Translations under genes and position numbers: made by a program
Assembly: GCA_910584375.1 (NCBI GenBank)
Contig: CAJUAH010000020.1
Coordinates: 1 to 64,000 of the forward strand
Source: an uncultured Acetatifactor sp.
GTDB lineage: Bacteria > Bacillota > Clostridia > Lachnospirales > Lachnospiraceae
DNA: 64,000 nucleotides
Direction of reading: 5' to 3'
Notes under the pieces: generated by a model
What the model saw: only the letters and a program-made list of their open reading frames with translations
Databases searched by the model: none
Told to the model about the DNA's origin: nothing
Part shown: one piece after another, positions 1 to 8,407 of the stretch
How the letters are laid out: every line of letters begins with the position of its first letter
Position numbering within the stretch: the first letter of the stretch is position 1

Positions 1-558
1 ATCTCCCGCGAGTTTGCCCGCAGGATCGGGGCGAAGGAAGAGGAGGCGTTCTTCACGGGCAACGGCACCGGCAAGCCGCTGGGCGTTTTAGCGGCCACGG
101 GCGGCGCGGAAACGGGCGTGACCGCTGCGTCCTCCACGGCAGTGACGGCGGATGAGCTGATGGATTTATATTATTCGCTGAAATCCCCGTACCGCAAGAA
201 ATCCGTGTGGGTGTTAAACGACTCCACCATCAAGGCCATCCGCAAGCTGAAGGATAGCAACGGGCAGTATTTATGGCAGCCTTCCCTTACGGCGGGTACC
301 CCGGACACCATCCTTGGCCGCCCGGTAAAGACCTCCGCCTATATGCCGGCCATTGCCGCAGGCGCAAAGACTATCGCCTTTGGCGACTTCTCCTATTACT
401 GGATTGCAGACAGGCAGGGGCGCAGCTTCAAGCGCCTGAATGAGCTGTATGCGGCCGCCGGGCAGGTGGGATTCCTCGTCTCGCAGCGCGTGGACGGAAA
501 GCTGATCCTCGCGGAAGCGGTAAAGGTACTGGCGCAGAAGGCGGCATCCGGAACTTAA
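1..558 (+). CDS. Phage major capsid protein, HK97 family (5'-truncated by window edge)
   Basis: The reading frame is open from the first base, so the start lies outside the window; about 185 C-terminal residues are present. The segment has the features of the HK97-fold P- and A-domains: a FFTGNGTGKPLGVL motif, then the region in which a stored Trp/Val strand leads to 'GRPVKTSAYMP', and the 'IAFGDFSYYWIADRQG' strand that is typical of HK97-type capsids of Firmicutes phages. It would form the icosahedral shell. It is followed at 49 bases by head-tail connector genes in the usual siphovirus order, so terminase, portal and protease genes are expected to the left. Fold-family call is firm; the exact phage group cannot be told from this piece. 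Confidence 0.9.
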   Translation: MSREFARRIGAKEEEAFFTGNGTGKPLGVLAATGGAETGVTAASSTAVTADELMDLYYSLKSPYRKKSVWVLNDSTIKAIRKLKDSNGQYLWQPSLTAGTPDTILGRPVKTSAYMPAIAAGAKTIAFGDFSYYWIADRQGRSFKRLNELYAAAGQVGFLVSQRVDGKLILAEAVKVLAQKAASGT

Positions 559-606
559 TGGCGGGAAACAGTGCGGTTCCGGCTGTAGCATAAACCGGGG
601 CAGTAT

Positions 607-912
607 ATGATATTTTCGGGAAAGGCGGTGGCGGGCGTGCTGGTGACGCTGGAAGAAATGAAGAACTACCTCCGTGTGGACTATGACGAGGACGATGCCC
701 TGCTCGAGAATATCATCGGGGCATCGGAACGCCTCTGCATGGATGTGGCGCGGATGGATTCGATGGAAGAGTTTTCTGCGGTGGAGAACGCAAAAGTCTC
801 CGTGCTGTATGCGGCGGCCTACCTCTACGAACACCGGGAGGAGGCAGACCACCGCGCCCTCACGCTCACCCTGCGGGCATTGCTCTTCGGGGCAAGGAAG
901 GAGGCGTTCTGA
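607..912 (+). CDS. Head-tail connector protein (gp6-like)
   Basis: A 101-residue protein with the gp6-like connector pattern: 'VTLEEMKNYLRVDYDEDDALLENIIGAS' style N-terminal helices, then a helix of about 20 residues near 'VLYAAAYLYEHREEA'. Such proteins form the ring that joins the portal to the tail. It sits directly after the capsid gene and its TGA stop overlaps the ATG of the next gene by one base, indicating coupled translation. The annotated ATG at 607 has only a weak ribosome-binding site; a GTG about 10 codons further in (before LVTLEEM) is a possible alternative start. Function comes from family resemblance and position. Confidence 0.75.
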   Translation: MIFSGKAVAGVLVTLEEMKNYLRVDYDEDDALLENIIGASERLCMDVARMDSMEEFSAVENAKVSVLYAAAYLYEHREEADHRALTLTLRALLFGARKEAF

Positions 913-1253
913 TGGACGTGGCGGCGATGAATGTGCGGATCATGTTCCAGAAAAATGAAATGGTGTCCGATGCCATCGGGAACCATGAAAATGTGTGGAC
1001 GGACTACTATTCCTGCCATGCCACCGTCAGCGATTCCCAGGGGAAGTCCTCTGCGGAAACCGGGGCGGCGGGACAGACCGTGGCGCACCCGGACATCAGC
1101 TTCACGGTGCGTTTCTGCAGGAAAGCAAAGGCTGTGGACACCACGGGCTTCCGTATCCTGTGGGACGGCGGCATTTATGACATTTTAAAGGTAGACCATC
1201 TGAACAATAAAAAACGGGCATTGAAATTCAAGTGTGAGAAAGCGGGGCGGTGA
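912..1253 (+). CDS. Phage head closure / head-tail joining protein
   Basis: A 113-residue protein. The central 'DISFTVRFCRKAKAVDTTGFRILWDGGIYDILKVD' type beta-rich segment, with the I-Y-D-I-x-x-V-D ending, is characteristic of the phage head closure (stopper) family that seals the connector after packaging. It starts in a TGATG overlap with the connector gene and its own stop overlaps the start codons of the next gene, so this is part of a tightly packed morphogenesis operon. Assignment rests on the motif and the conserved gene order capsid, connector, closure, gp10, tail terminator, major tail protein. Confidence 0.75.
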   Translation: MDVAAMNVRIMFQKNEMVSDAIGNHENVWTDYYSCHATVSDSQGKSSAETGAAGQTVAHPDISFTVRFCRKAKAVDTTGFRILWDGGIYDILKVDHLNNKKRALKFKCEKAGR

Positions 1254-1636
1254 TGATGCCGGACAGGGTAAGGATTGACCAGCTCGCGGCCGCAGTGATG
1301 GAAGGGCTGGCGGAGTATGCGGACCTTGCGGCGGATGAGCTGAAAAAGGCAGTAAAAAAAGCGGGGAATTCCGTGAAGAAGGATATCCAGGAGGGCGCGC
1401 CGAAGGACACGGGCGCCTATGCGAAGAGCTGGTCAGTGAAGAATGTAAAAGAGACTTCCAACTCCATCGAGCTGGTGGTGCATTCCAGGAACCGCTACCA
1501 GCTCTCGCACCTCCTGGAATTCGGCCATGCGAAGCGGGGCGGCGGGCGCGTCTCCGGAAGGGCGCACATCGCGCCTGCGGAAGAAAGGGCGGGGCGGACG
1601 CTGGAGCAGGAGATCGAAAAGGCTTTGAGGGGGTGA
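1250..1636 (+). CDS. HK97 gp10-family minor tail / neck protein
   Basis: About 127 residues with the gp10 pattern: an N-terminal amphipathic helix rich in Lys and Ala, then 'GAPKDTGAYAKSWSVK' (the conserved P-x-D-T-G-x-L/Y-x-x-S motif) and 'LSHLLEFGHAKRGGG' (the conserved L-E-x-G-T/H segment). Members lie between head closure and tail terminator proteins at the neck of siphoviruses. Three adjacent candidate starts exist (GTG 1250, ATG 1253, ATG 1256); all overlap the previous stop. The start choice does not affect the family call. Confidence 0.8.
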   Translation: MMMPDRVRIDQLAAAVMEGLAEYADLAADELKKAVKKAGNSVKKDIQEGAPKDTGAYAKSWSVKNVKETSNSIELVVHSRNRYQLSHLLEFGHAKRGGGRVSGRAHIAPAEERAGRTLEQEIEKALRG

Positions 1637-1959
1637 TGCATTTGGAAAAACTTGTAAGTATGATCGCGGAGATGGGGCTGCCCTTCGCCTATGACCATTT
1701 TGCGGAAGGGGAGTCGCCGGAGCCGCCGTTCCTCTGCTACCTCATTCCGGGGAGCGACAACTTCGCGGCGGACGGGAAGGTGTACCACAAGGGCGCAAGC
1801 GTGCATCTGGAGATCTACACCGATAAGAAAGACCCGGAGATGGAGAAACGGGTGGAGGATGTGCTGGACGCACACGAGGTTTTCTACAATAAATCGGAAA
1901 CATGGATCAGTAGCGAGCGGCTCTATGAAGTCCTGTATATTTTTGGATGGGAGGTATGA
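1636..1959 (+). CDS. Probable tail terminator / tail completion protein
   Basis: About 107 residues, acidic, with 'FLCYLIPGSDNFAADGKVYHKGASVHLEIYTDKKDPEMEKRVE' arrangement (beta strands then a charged helix) and a C-terminal 'ERLYEVLYIFGWEV'. This is the size, fold pattern and position of tail terminator proteins that cap the tail tube before joining to the head. It overlaps the previous stop; GTG 1633, ATG 1636 and TTG 1642 are all possible starts, the TTG having the best spacing to AGGGGG. Call is by synteny and general pattern, not by a diagnostic motif. Confidence 0.6.
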   Translation: MHLEKLVSMIAEMGLPFAYDHFAEGESPEPPFLCYLIPGSDNFAADGKVYHKGASVHLEIYTDKKDPEMEKRVEDVLDAHEVFYNKSETWISSERLYEVLYIFGWEV

Positions 1960-1962
1960 GGA

Positions 1963-2580
1963 ATGCAGAATAAAAAGAACAAAGTAAAATACAACCTTAA
2001 GAACACGCATTATGCAATGCTCAATATTTCGGAGGACGGGGCGGTGTCCTACGGCACGCCCGTCCCGATGCCCGGCTCGGTGTCCATCTCGCTGGACGCC
2101 AACGGCGAGCCGGAAAATTTCTATGCGGACGGGACGGCCTACTATGTCATCAACAACAACATGGGCTATGACGGCGACCTGGAGCTTGCCATGATCCCGG
2201 AGTCTTTCCGCAAAGACGCTTTAAGGGAGGAACTGGACAGCAAGGGAGTATTGATCGAGAACGCCTCGGCGGAGCTTGCGGCTTTTGCGCTGCTCTTTGA
2301 GTTTGACGGCGACCAGCGGCACATCCGCCACGTCCTCTACAACTGCTCCGCGTCCCGCCCCGGCATTGAGGGCAAGACCAACGAGGAGAGCCGGGAGGTG
2401 CAGACGGAGACGCTCACCATCAAGGCAACGCCCCTGGCGGACGGCATGGTGAAGGCGAAGACCGGGGATTCCACGGACGAGACGGTCTATAAGGACTGGT
2501 ACAAGGCAGTGTATATGCCCGCGGCTGCGGATGAGACAGGCGGCGGGGAAGATCAGGGTAACGGGGAGGGAACGGCATGA
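1963..2580 (+). CDS. Major tail (tube) protein, phi13 family
   Basis: A 205-residue protein whose sequence from about residue 10 ('THYAMLNISEDGAVSYGTPVPMPG') through 'FYADGTAYYVINNNMGYDGDLELAMIPESFRKDAL' follows the phi13-type major tail protein pattern of Firmicutes siphoviruses. It polymerises into the tail tube around the tape measure. The C-terminus ends in a Gly/Glu-rich tail (ADETGGGEDQGNGEGTA), probably flexible. Starts three bases after the preceding stop with a GGAGG ribosome-binding site; its TGA overlaps the ATG of the tail chaperone gene. Confidence 0.85.
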   Translation: MQNKKNKVKYNLKNTHYAMLNISEDGAVSYGTPVPMPGSVSISLDANGEPENFYADGTAYYVINNNMGYDGDLELAMIPESFRKDALREELDSKGVLIENASAELAAFALLFEFDGDQRHIRHVLYNCSASRPGIEGKTNEESREVQTETLTIKATPLADGMVKAKTGDSTDETVYKDWYKAVYMPAAADETGGGEDQGNGEGTA

Positions 2581-2954
2581 GCATGACGAGGAAGATCGAG
2601 ATTGACGGGAAAGAGGTGCCGTTCCGGGCATCGGCGGCCGTGCCGCGCATTTACCGCATTAAATTCCACCGGGATATTTATAAGGATCTGAGCGCGCTGG
2701 AAAAGAGCATCGGGAAAAGCGATGAGGAGAATTCCAACCTGGACTTATTCTCGTTGGAGCTGTTCGAGAACATCGCCTTCATCATGGCGAAGCATGCTGA
2801 CCCTTCCATCCCGGACACGCCGGAGGAATGGCTGGACGGTTTCGGCACGTTCTCCATCTACCAGGTGCTGCCGCAGCTCATCGAGCTGTGGGGGCTGAAC
2901 GTGAAGACCGACGTGGAGGCTAAAAAAAACTTCGCGCAACTGACCGCCCGATGA
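2577..2954 (+). CDS. Tail assembly chaperone, short product (gpG-like)
   Basis: A 125-residue, largely helical acidic protein between the major tail protein and the tape measure, the invariant place of the gpG-type tail assembly chaperone. It binds the tape measure before tube assembly. Starts in an ATGA overlap. Near its 3' end lies a run of eight A (2922-2929) containing the slippery heptamer A-AAA-AAC in the correct phase; slipping back one base leads into a second open frame that continues to 3115, giving the longer gpGT-like product. Position and frameshift architecture are strong evidence; the amino-acid sequence alone is not diagnostic. Confidence 0.8.
   Translation: MSMTRKIEIDGKEVPFRASAAVPRIYRIKFHRDIYKDLSALEKSIGKSDEENSNLDLFSLELFENIAFIMAKHADPSIPDTPEEWLDGFGTFSIYQVLPQLIELWGLNVKTDVEAKKNFAQLTAR
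2924..2930 (+). promoter_or_regulatory. -1 ribosomal frameshift slippery site
   Basis: The heptamer A-AAA-AAC is in phase with the chaperone reading frame (codons AAA at 2925 and AAC at 2928). A -1 slip places ribosomes in the frame that continues to the TAA at 3113-3115. Conservation of a frameshift at this gene position in long-tailed phages is established; the efficiency here is unknown. Confidence 0.75.
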
Positions 2955-3115
2955 CCACGCCGCTGTTCCTGCTGCGGTGTGTGCAGCTCGGCATCTCCAT
3001 CCGGGATTTAGATTTGCTGACCATCGGCATGGTCAACGATATGTACGCGGAGAGTAGCAATGACAGCGCGGACTACCCCATTATCGCAGGGCAGGACGAG
3101 TTCGATTTATTTTAA
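2930..3115 (+). CDS. Tail assembly chaperone frameshift extension (T part of gpGT-like protein)
   Basis: The frame reached by the -1 slip encodes about 61 extra residues, ending 'IIAGQDEFDLF', a short acidic/aromatic C-terminus usual for gpT-like extensions. The segment reads 'PLFLLRCVQLGISIRDLDLLTIGMV', the helix-rich domain that in this family recruits the tube protein. It also contains an ATG at 2951 that overlaps the upstream stop (ATGA), so separate re-initiation as a 54-residue protein is a possible alternative to frameshifting. It is followed by a terminator-like hairpin. Confidence 0.7.
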   Translation, partial: LRATDRPMTTPLFLLRCVQLGISIRDLDLLTIGMVNDMYAESSNDSADYPIIAGQDEFDLF

Positions 3116-3141
3116 CCGCAGATTTGGATTTTTTTGATAAC

Positions 3142-3164
3142 GCCTGGGCAGCCGGGCTTTTTTT
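3142..3164 (+). terminator. Terminator-like hairpin between tail chaperone and tape measure
   Basis: GCCTGG and CCGGGC form a six-pair stem (one G-T) with a GCAG loop, followed directly by seven T. It has the form of an intrinsic terminator, yet sits inside the late operon 23 bases before the tape-measure start, so it may attenuate rather than end transcription. Confidence 0.6.
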
Positions 3165-3186
3165 GCGCCGTTAAGGGGGTGTTGGT

Positions 3187-6123
3187 GTGGCGGCAAACAG
3201 GATAAAAGGGATTACGGTAGAGATTGGCGGCGACACCACGAAGCTCCAGACGGCGCTAAAAGGCGTGAACACGGAGATACGGAACACGCAGTCACAGCTT
3301 AAGGACGTGGAGAAGCTGCTGAAGCTCGACCCCGGCAACACGGAGCTGATGGCGCAGAAGCACCGGCTGCTCGGCCAGGCGGTTTCGGAAACGAAGGAAA
3401 AGCTGGAGACGCTGAAAACGGCGGCGGAGCAGGCGAATGACGCGCTGGCAAGGGGCGAGATCTCACAGAGCCAGTACGATGCCCTCCAGCGTGAGATCAT
3501 AGAAACCGAAAACAACCTGCGCGACCTGGAGCGGCAGGCGGGGCAGTCCGCCGTGGCATTGCAGAAGATCGCCGCCACAGGGGAGAAGTTAAAGACCGTC
3601 GGCTCCGCCATCGAGGGCGTGGGGCAGAAGCTGATGCCCGTCACTGCCGCAGTGGGCGGGCTTGGCGCGGCTGCCGTGAAGGTGGCGTCCGACTTTGATT
3701 CCGCCATGAGCCAGGTGGCGGCGGTCTCCGGGGCGACCGGGAAAGACCTGGAAGCCCTGCGGGATAAGACCCGCGAGATGGGCTCCAAGACAAAGTTCTC
3801 CGCATCGGAAGCCGCTGAAGCGATGAATTACATGGCCATGGCGGGGTGGAAGACCGGGGATATGCTCTCCGGCATCGAGGGCATCATGAACCTTGCCGCC
3901 GCATCCGGGGAGGATCTTGCCACGACTTCCGATATCGTGACGGACGCGCTGACTGCTTTGGGGTTGTCGGCGGAGGATTCCGGGCATTTCGCGGATATCC
4001 TTGCGGCGGCAAGCTCGAACGCCAACACAAACGTCAGTATGATGGGGGAAACATTCAAATACTGTGCTCCTGTCGCCGGGGCATTGGGATTTACGGCGGA
4101 GGACACTGCGGAAGCCATCGGCCTGATGGCAAACGCGGGCATCAAGTCCTCCCAGGCAGGCACGGCCATGCGCTCCATGATGACGAACCTCACCGGGGAA
4201 GTAAAGTTTGTCGGGGACGCCTTCGGGGAGCTGACCATCCAGACCACAAATACAGATGGGAGCATGAGGAGCCTTGGGGACATCCTGGCAGACTGCCGCG
4301 CGGCATTCGCACAGATGTCCGAGTCGGAGAAAGCCGCCAATGCGGAGGCGCTGGTGGGAAAGAACGCCATGAGCGGCTTCCTTGCTGTGATGAACGCTGC
4401 ACCGGGTGACATTGAGAAATTGAACAGCGCCATCAACAACTGCGACGGCACGGCGGAGAAGATGGCGGCCACCATGCAGGATAACCTTGCGGGGCAGCTC
4501 ACCATCCTAAAGAGCCAGCTTGAGGAACTGGCCATCTCCATCGGGGAGATTTTGATGCCGTACATCCGCCAGATCGTGGGGTGGATTCAGGGGCTTGTGG
4601 ACTGGCTGAACGGGCTGGATGAAGGGACAAAGAAGATCATCGTCACGGTCGCGCTGGTGGCTGCGGCTTTGGGGCCGGTGCTGATCGTCATCGGCAAAGT
4701 GGTCGGGGCGATTGGGACAATTATGACGGTGGTTCCGCAGATAGCAGGGGCAATCTCAAGCGTGATTGGGTTTGTGTCCGGGACGGTTATCCCGGCGATC
4801 TCCGCAGTGGTGGCGGCCATCGGGTGGGTTCCCCTGGCAATCGCCGCTGTTGTCGCCATCCTCGTGGTGCTGTACAACAAGTGTGAATGGTTCCGGGATG
4901 CGGTGAATGCCATCTGGACGCAGATCAAGGAATTTTTTGTTTCCGCCTGGGAAGTCATCTGTTCCTTCTTTACAGAAACCATACCGAATGCGTGGAATTC
5001 CCTGGTGTCGTTCTTCCAGGGAATCCCGGCATGGTGGAGCGGGCTGTGGCAGTCCGTGGGCGACTTCTTCAGCAATATATGGACGAATATGATGAACAAT
5101 CCCGTGCTGACCGGGATCGTGGATATGATCCGCTCCCTGTGGGAGAACCTTTCCACGACGCTGCAGGGCATCTGGAACGGGATCAAGACAGCGGCTTCGG
5201 GCGCGTGGGAGCTGATTAAAAATGTTGTGCTGGGGCCGGTGCTGCTGCTCATCGACCTGGTGACCGGAAACTTTACGAAGCTGAAGGAGGATGCCGTAAA
5301 CATCTGGAACAACATCAAGAATGCGGCATCCAATATCTGGAACGGCATCAAACAGGTGGTCGGCTCGCTGGCACAGGGGCTTGCAAACCACGTTTCCATC
5401 CTGTTTAACGGGCTGAAAAATACCATAGCGAATATCTGGACGGCAATCAAAAACACAGCCTCGTCCGCATGGAACGGTCTGAAAAACCTGGTGTCGTCCA
5501 TCGCGTCCAATTTAAAGCAGGCGGCAATCAACGCTTTCAAAAGTATGGTGTCCGGCATCGGTTCCGCGCTGTCCTCCCTGGGGAGCGTGGTGCAGTCCGG
5601 GTTCCAGTCCGCCATCAGCTTCATCACCTCGCTGCCGGGGAAGGCGCTGGAGTGGGGGAAGGACTTCATCAATGGGATTGCGGACGGCATCCGCAGCGCC
5701 ATCGGCAACGTGGTGAGTGCGGTGTCAGACGTGGCAGACAAGATACGATCCTTCCTGCACTTCTCCGTGCCGGATGAAGGGCCGCTGACGGATTACGAAA
5801 GCTGGATGCCGGACTTCATGTCCGGGCTGGCAAAGGGCATCGAAAAGAGCCGGGGCATGGTGAAGAAAGCCGTGTCAGATGTGGCGTCCGACTTAATGCT
5901 ACAGCCCCAGGCGGCAGTCCAGGGGATGCAGGGCGGCAGGGATTCTTCCGGGGATTCTTCCGTAAGTGAGCTGCTCGGAGGGCTTAGGGAGATGCTTTCC
6001 GGCCTGCAGGAGATGGCGGGCGGCGGGACCATCTGCATCCCCGTGTATGTGGGCGGGACGCTGCTGGACGAAGTGGTGGTGGACGCGCAGGCAAGGCAGA
6101 ACTTAAGGTCGGGAGGGAGGTAA
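3187..6123 (+). CDS. Phage tail tape measure protein
   Basis: A 978-residue protein, by far the longest of the tail cluster. Residues 1-130 are charged coiled coil; residues 150-420 carry the TP901-type tape measure core ('FDSAMSQVAAVSGATGKDLEALRDKTREMG', then 'SEAAEAMNYMAMAGWKTGDML'); residues 465-565 are strongly hydrophobic, probably membrane-penetrating during DNA ejection; residues 570-860 contain Trp-spaced repeats of the type N-I-W-x-x-I-K. It sets tail length and is ejected with DNA. A GTG start is chosen because AAGGGGG lies just upstream. At about 0.15 nm per residue such proteins fit tails near 140-150 nm (inference). It is followed after six bases by the next tail gene. Confidence 0.9.
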   Translation: MAANRIKGITVEIGGDTTKLQTALKGVNTEIRNTQSQLKDVEKLLKLDPGNTELMAQKHRLLGQAVSETKEKLETLKTAAEQANDALARGEISQSQYDALQREIIETENNLRDLERQAGQSAVALQKIAATGEKLKTVGSAIEGVGQKLMPVTAAVGGLGAAAVKVASDFDSAMSQVAAVSGATGKDLEALRDKTREMGSKTKFSASEAAEAMNYMAMAGWKTGDMLSGIEGIMNLAAASGEDLATTSDIVTDALTALGLSAEDSGHFADILAAASSNANTNVSMMGETFKYCAPVAGALGFTAEDTAEAIGLMANAGIKSSQAGTAMRSMMTNLTGEVKFVGDAFGELTIQTTNTDGSMRSLGDILADCRAAFAQMSESEKAANAEALVGKNAMSGFLAVMNAAPGDIEKLNSAINNCDGTAEKMAATMQDNLAGQLTILKSQLEELAISIGEILMPYIRQIVGWIQGLVDWLNGLDEGTKKIIVTVALVAAALGPVLIVIGKVVGAIGTIMTVVPQIAGAISSVIGFVSGTVIPAISAVVAAIGWVPLAIAAVVAILVVLYNKCEWFRDAVNAIWTQIKEFFVSAWEVICSFFTETIPNAWNSLVSFFQGIPAWWSGLWQSVGDFFSNIWTNMMNNPVLTGIVDMIRSLWENLSTTLQGIWNGIKTAASGAWELIKNVVLGPVLLLIDLVTGNFTKLKEDAVNIWNNIKNAASNIWNGIKQVVGSLAQGLANHVSILFNGLKNTIANIWTAIKNTASSAWNGLKNLVSSIASNLKQAAINAFKSMVSGIGSALSSLGSVVQSGFQSAISFITSLPGKALEWGKDFINGIADGIRSAIGNVVSAVSDVADKIRSFLHFSVPDEGPLTDYESWMPDFMSGLAKGIEKSRGMVKKAVSDVASDLMLQPQAAVQGMQGGRDSSGDSSVSELLGGLREMLSGLQEMAGGGTICIPVYVGGTLLDEVVVDAQARQNLRSGGR

Positions 6124-6129
6124 GGCGGC

Positions 6130-6492
6130 ATGGCATATATACAGTATCTGGCATTGGACGGGGTGCCGCTCCCGCTTCCTGATTCCTACGAGGTGCAGAT
6201 GGCGGACGTGGAGGCGGATTCCGGCGGAGAGACGGAGGCCGGGACCACGCAGCGGGATGTGGTACGGATGGGCGTGGTGTCAATCCCCGCCGCTTTTTCT
6301 GTTTCCCCCAAATGGCTGAAGCTACTGACAGGGTTCAAGCAGAAGGAGAAGCTCACCGTGGATTACTTTGACACGGAAACGCTGGAAATCAAGCGGACAG
6401 AGATGTTCATCAGCGGCTACAAGGCAAGCCTTGTGAAAGACACATCCTATAAGGGGTTGTGGAAGGTGTCGTTTACGCTGAAGGAACTGTAG
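6130..6492 (+). CDS. Tail protein downstream of tape measure (distal-tail position, unknown family)
   Basis: A 120-residue beta-rich protein beginning 'YIQYLALDGVPLPLPDSYEVQMADVEADSGG', with 'TQRDVVRMGVVSIPAAFSV' in the middle and ending in 'LWKVSFTLKEL'. The position after the tape measure and before the tip protein is that of distal tail or baseplate-hub components. It resembles small conserved phage proteins of the DUF6711 kind, but I am not certain of that family. No enzymatic motif is visible. Ribosome-binding site GGGAGG lies upstream. Confidence 0.6.
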   Translation: MAYIQYLALDGVPLPLPDSYEVQMADVEADSGGETEAGTTQRDVVRMGVVSIPAAFSVSPKWLKLLTGFKQKEKLTVDYFDTETLEIKRTEMFISGYKASLVKDTSYKGLWKVSFTLKEL

Positions 6493-6510
6493 AGGGGAGG
6501 TGGCATCCGG

Positions 6511-8406
6511 ATGTACCCGGTGAGCGATGCGTTCCTGCAGGCGGTGCAGGAGAACACACGGAATTATTACTGGACGGGGCAGATCACGACAAAGGGCGGC
6601 GCTGTGTACCCGTTCGTTTACGAGGATATCGTGAAGGGCAGCGGGTACATCACGGCGCAGTGCTGCGGCAATGCGGAGATAGAGCTGGGCACGGTGTATG
6701 CTGCGGAGCTGGGCATCACGCTCTTTTCACAGATCGACCGCTACACGCTGGAAGGGGCGGAGGTGCGGCTTTCCTACCACCTGCGTCTTGCGGACGGCAG
6801 CTTCGAGGAAGTACCGATGGGCATCTTTGAGGTCAGCGAGGCGAACCGGACGGCGCACTGCCTGGAGCTGAAAGCCTATGACTATATGCTCCGCTTTGAG
6901 AAAAGTTTCAACGGTTTTGAGACTGTGGGCAATGCCTACGCCTTTTTGGATTTATGCTGTAAAGCCTGCGCCGTGGAGCTGGCACATTCGCAGGCGGAGA
7001 TCGAGGCCATGCCAAACGGCACGGAGCTGCTCTCCATCTACCCGGAGAATGACATTGAAACTTACCGTGACGTTCTGTATTTCGTGGGGCAGGTGCTTGG
7101 CGGGTTTTTCTGCATCAGCCGGGAGGGGAAGCTGGAGCTGCGGAAGTATGGCAGGTCGCCGGTGATGGAGGTAAAGAGCAAGCACCGGTTCAGCAGCAGC
7201 TTTTCCGACTTTATCACCCGGTACACTGCGGTCAGCTCCACGAACCTGCGCACACAGACGGCGGAGTATTACGCCCTGGAGCCGGACGACGGGCTGACCA
7301 TGAACCTTGCGGTGAACCCGCTCCTACAGTTCGGGCTGGAGGAAACGAGGGAGACGCTCTGCAGGAACATCTTAAATGACCTGGCTGTAGTGGATTATGT
7401 GCCTTTCGATTCCAGCACCATCGGGAACCCGGCATTAGATCTTGGGGATGTGCTGACCTTTTCGGGCGGGCAGGCGGACGGGGCGCAGGTCGCCTGCATC
7501 ACTTCCTCCAACTGTAAGATCGGCGGCAAACACACTTTGAAATGCGTGGGGAAGAACCCAAGGCTGGCGCAGGCGAAGTCCAAGAATGATAAAAATATTT
7601 CCGGTCTCTTAAATCAGATCGAGGCGGGGAAGATCGGGATACACACCTTTACCAATGCCTCCGCTTATACGGTGGCGGAGAGCAGTGTGCAGATTATCAG
7701 CATTGAGTTTGCGGCAAAGGAGGAGACCCATGTGCAGTTTTTCGGGCAGGTGCTGGTGGATGTGTCTGCGGGGCAGGTGAGCCGGTCTGCCACTGCGAGC
7801 GGGAGCATCGTGGTTCCGTTCCCGGCATCGGGAGGAGGGGAGGCAGATACCGGGACCGGCACGGATTCCGGCGGAGGGGAGACAGGGGACGGCAGTGGGG
7901 AGCCTGGCACGGATACGGAGAGCGTCACGGTAGACGTGGAGCTTCCGGTCACATGGACAGAGGACGGGAAAGCGGTGGCACACGTCACCTACGAATTCAA
8001 CGATTCTGAGATACTCATCCATTACCCGGCGGAGACCTGGGGGAGCGGGAAACACATCCTCTCCCTCTATTACCCTATCGACAACCTCGTGCCGAACATC
8101 ACGAATACCTTCAACGTCCACCTGCGGATGGAGGGAGGCACGGCGGCGATCAGCACGGGCGGGTGCATCGCCTCCATCAGCGGCCAGGGCATGGCTGCGG
8201 GAGCGGCATGGGACGGCACGGTCACAGTGGAGGAATATGTGCAGCCGTTTGCGGTCGGGGGCGGCCTGCGGGCAAAGGCGTTTTCCGGGGAGATGGGATT
8301 TGAGACAATGGAGCTGGTGAAGAAATTTTATTCCGACAGCATCGGGAAGGCGGCCATCGGCGCGTTCGGGAAGCCCGTGGAGCTGCCGCAGGAAGGAGAG
8401 GGGTAA
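6511..8406 (+). CDS. Phage tail tip / baseplate hub protein (Tal-like)
   Basis: A 631-residue protein in the place of the tail-associated lysin or tip protein. The first 350 residues have the gp27-like hub pattern ('MGIFEVSEANRTAHCLELKAYDYMLRFEKSF', then 'LDLGDVLTFSGGQADGAQVACITSSN'). A low-complexity Gly/Glu/Thr/Ser linker follows near residues 445-475, and the remainder is beta-rich with no catalytic motif that I can see. It would cap the tail tube and carry receptor-binding parts. Its TAA is one base from the next gene's ATG. Hub function is inferred from position and overall pattern. Confidence 0.7.
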   Translation: MYPVSDAFLQAVQENTRNYYWTGQITTKGGAVYPFVYEDIVKGSGYITAQCCGNAEIELGTVYAAELGITLFSQIDRYTLEGAEVRLSYHLRLADGSFEEVPMGIFEVSEANRTAHCLELKAYDYMLRFEKSFNGFETVGNAYAFLDLCCKACAVELAHSQAEIEAMPNGTELLSIYPENDIETYRDVLYFVGQVLGGFFCISREGKLELRKYGRSPVMEVKSKHRFSSSFSDFITRYTAVSSTNLRTQTAEYYALEPDDGLTMNLAVNPLLQFGLEETRETLCRNILNDLAVVDYVPFDSSTIGNPALDLGDVLTFSGGQADGAQVACITSSNCKIGGKHTLKCVGKNPRLAQAKSKNDKNISGLLNQIEAGKIGIHTFTNASAYTVAESSVQIISIEFAAKEETHVQFFGQVLVDVSAGQVSRSATASGSIVVPFPASGGGEADTGTGTDSGGGETGDGSGEPGTDTESVTVDVELPVTWTEDGKAVAHVTYEFNDSEILIHYPAETWGSGKHILSLYYPIDNLVPNITNTFNVHLRMEGGTAAISTGGCIASISGQGMAAGAAWDGTVTVEEYVQPFAVGGGLRAKAFSGEMGFETMELVKKFYSDSIGKAAIGAFGKPVELPQEGEG

Positions 8407-8407
8407 G

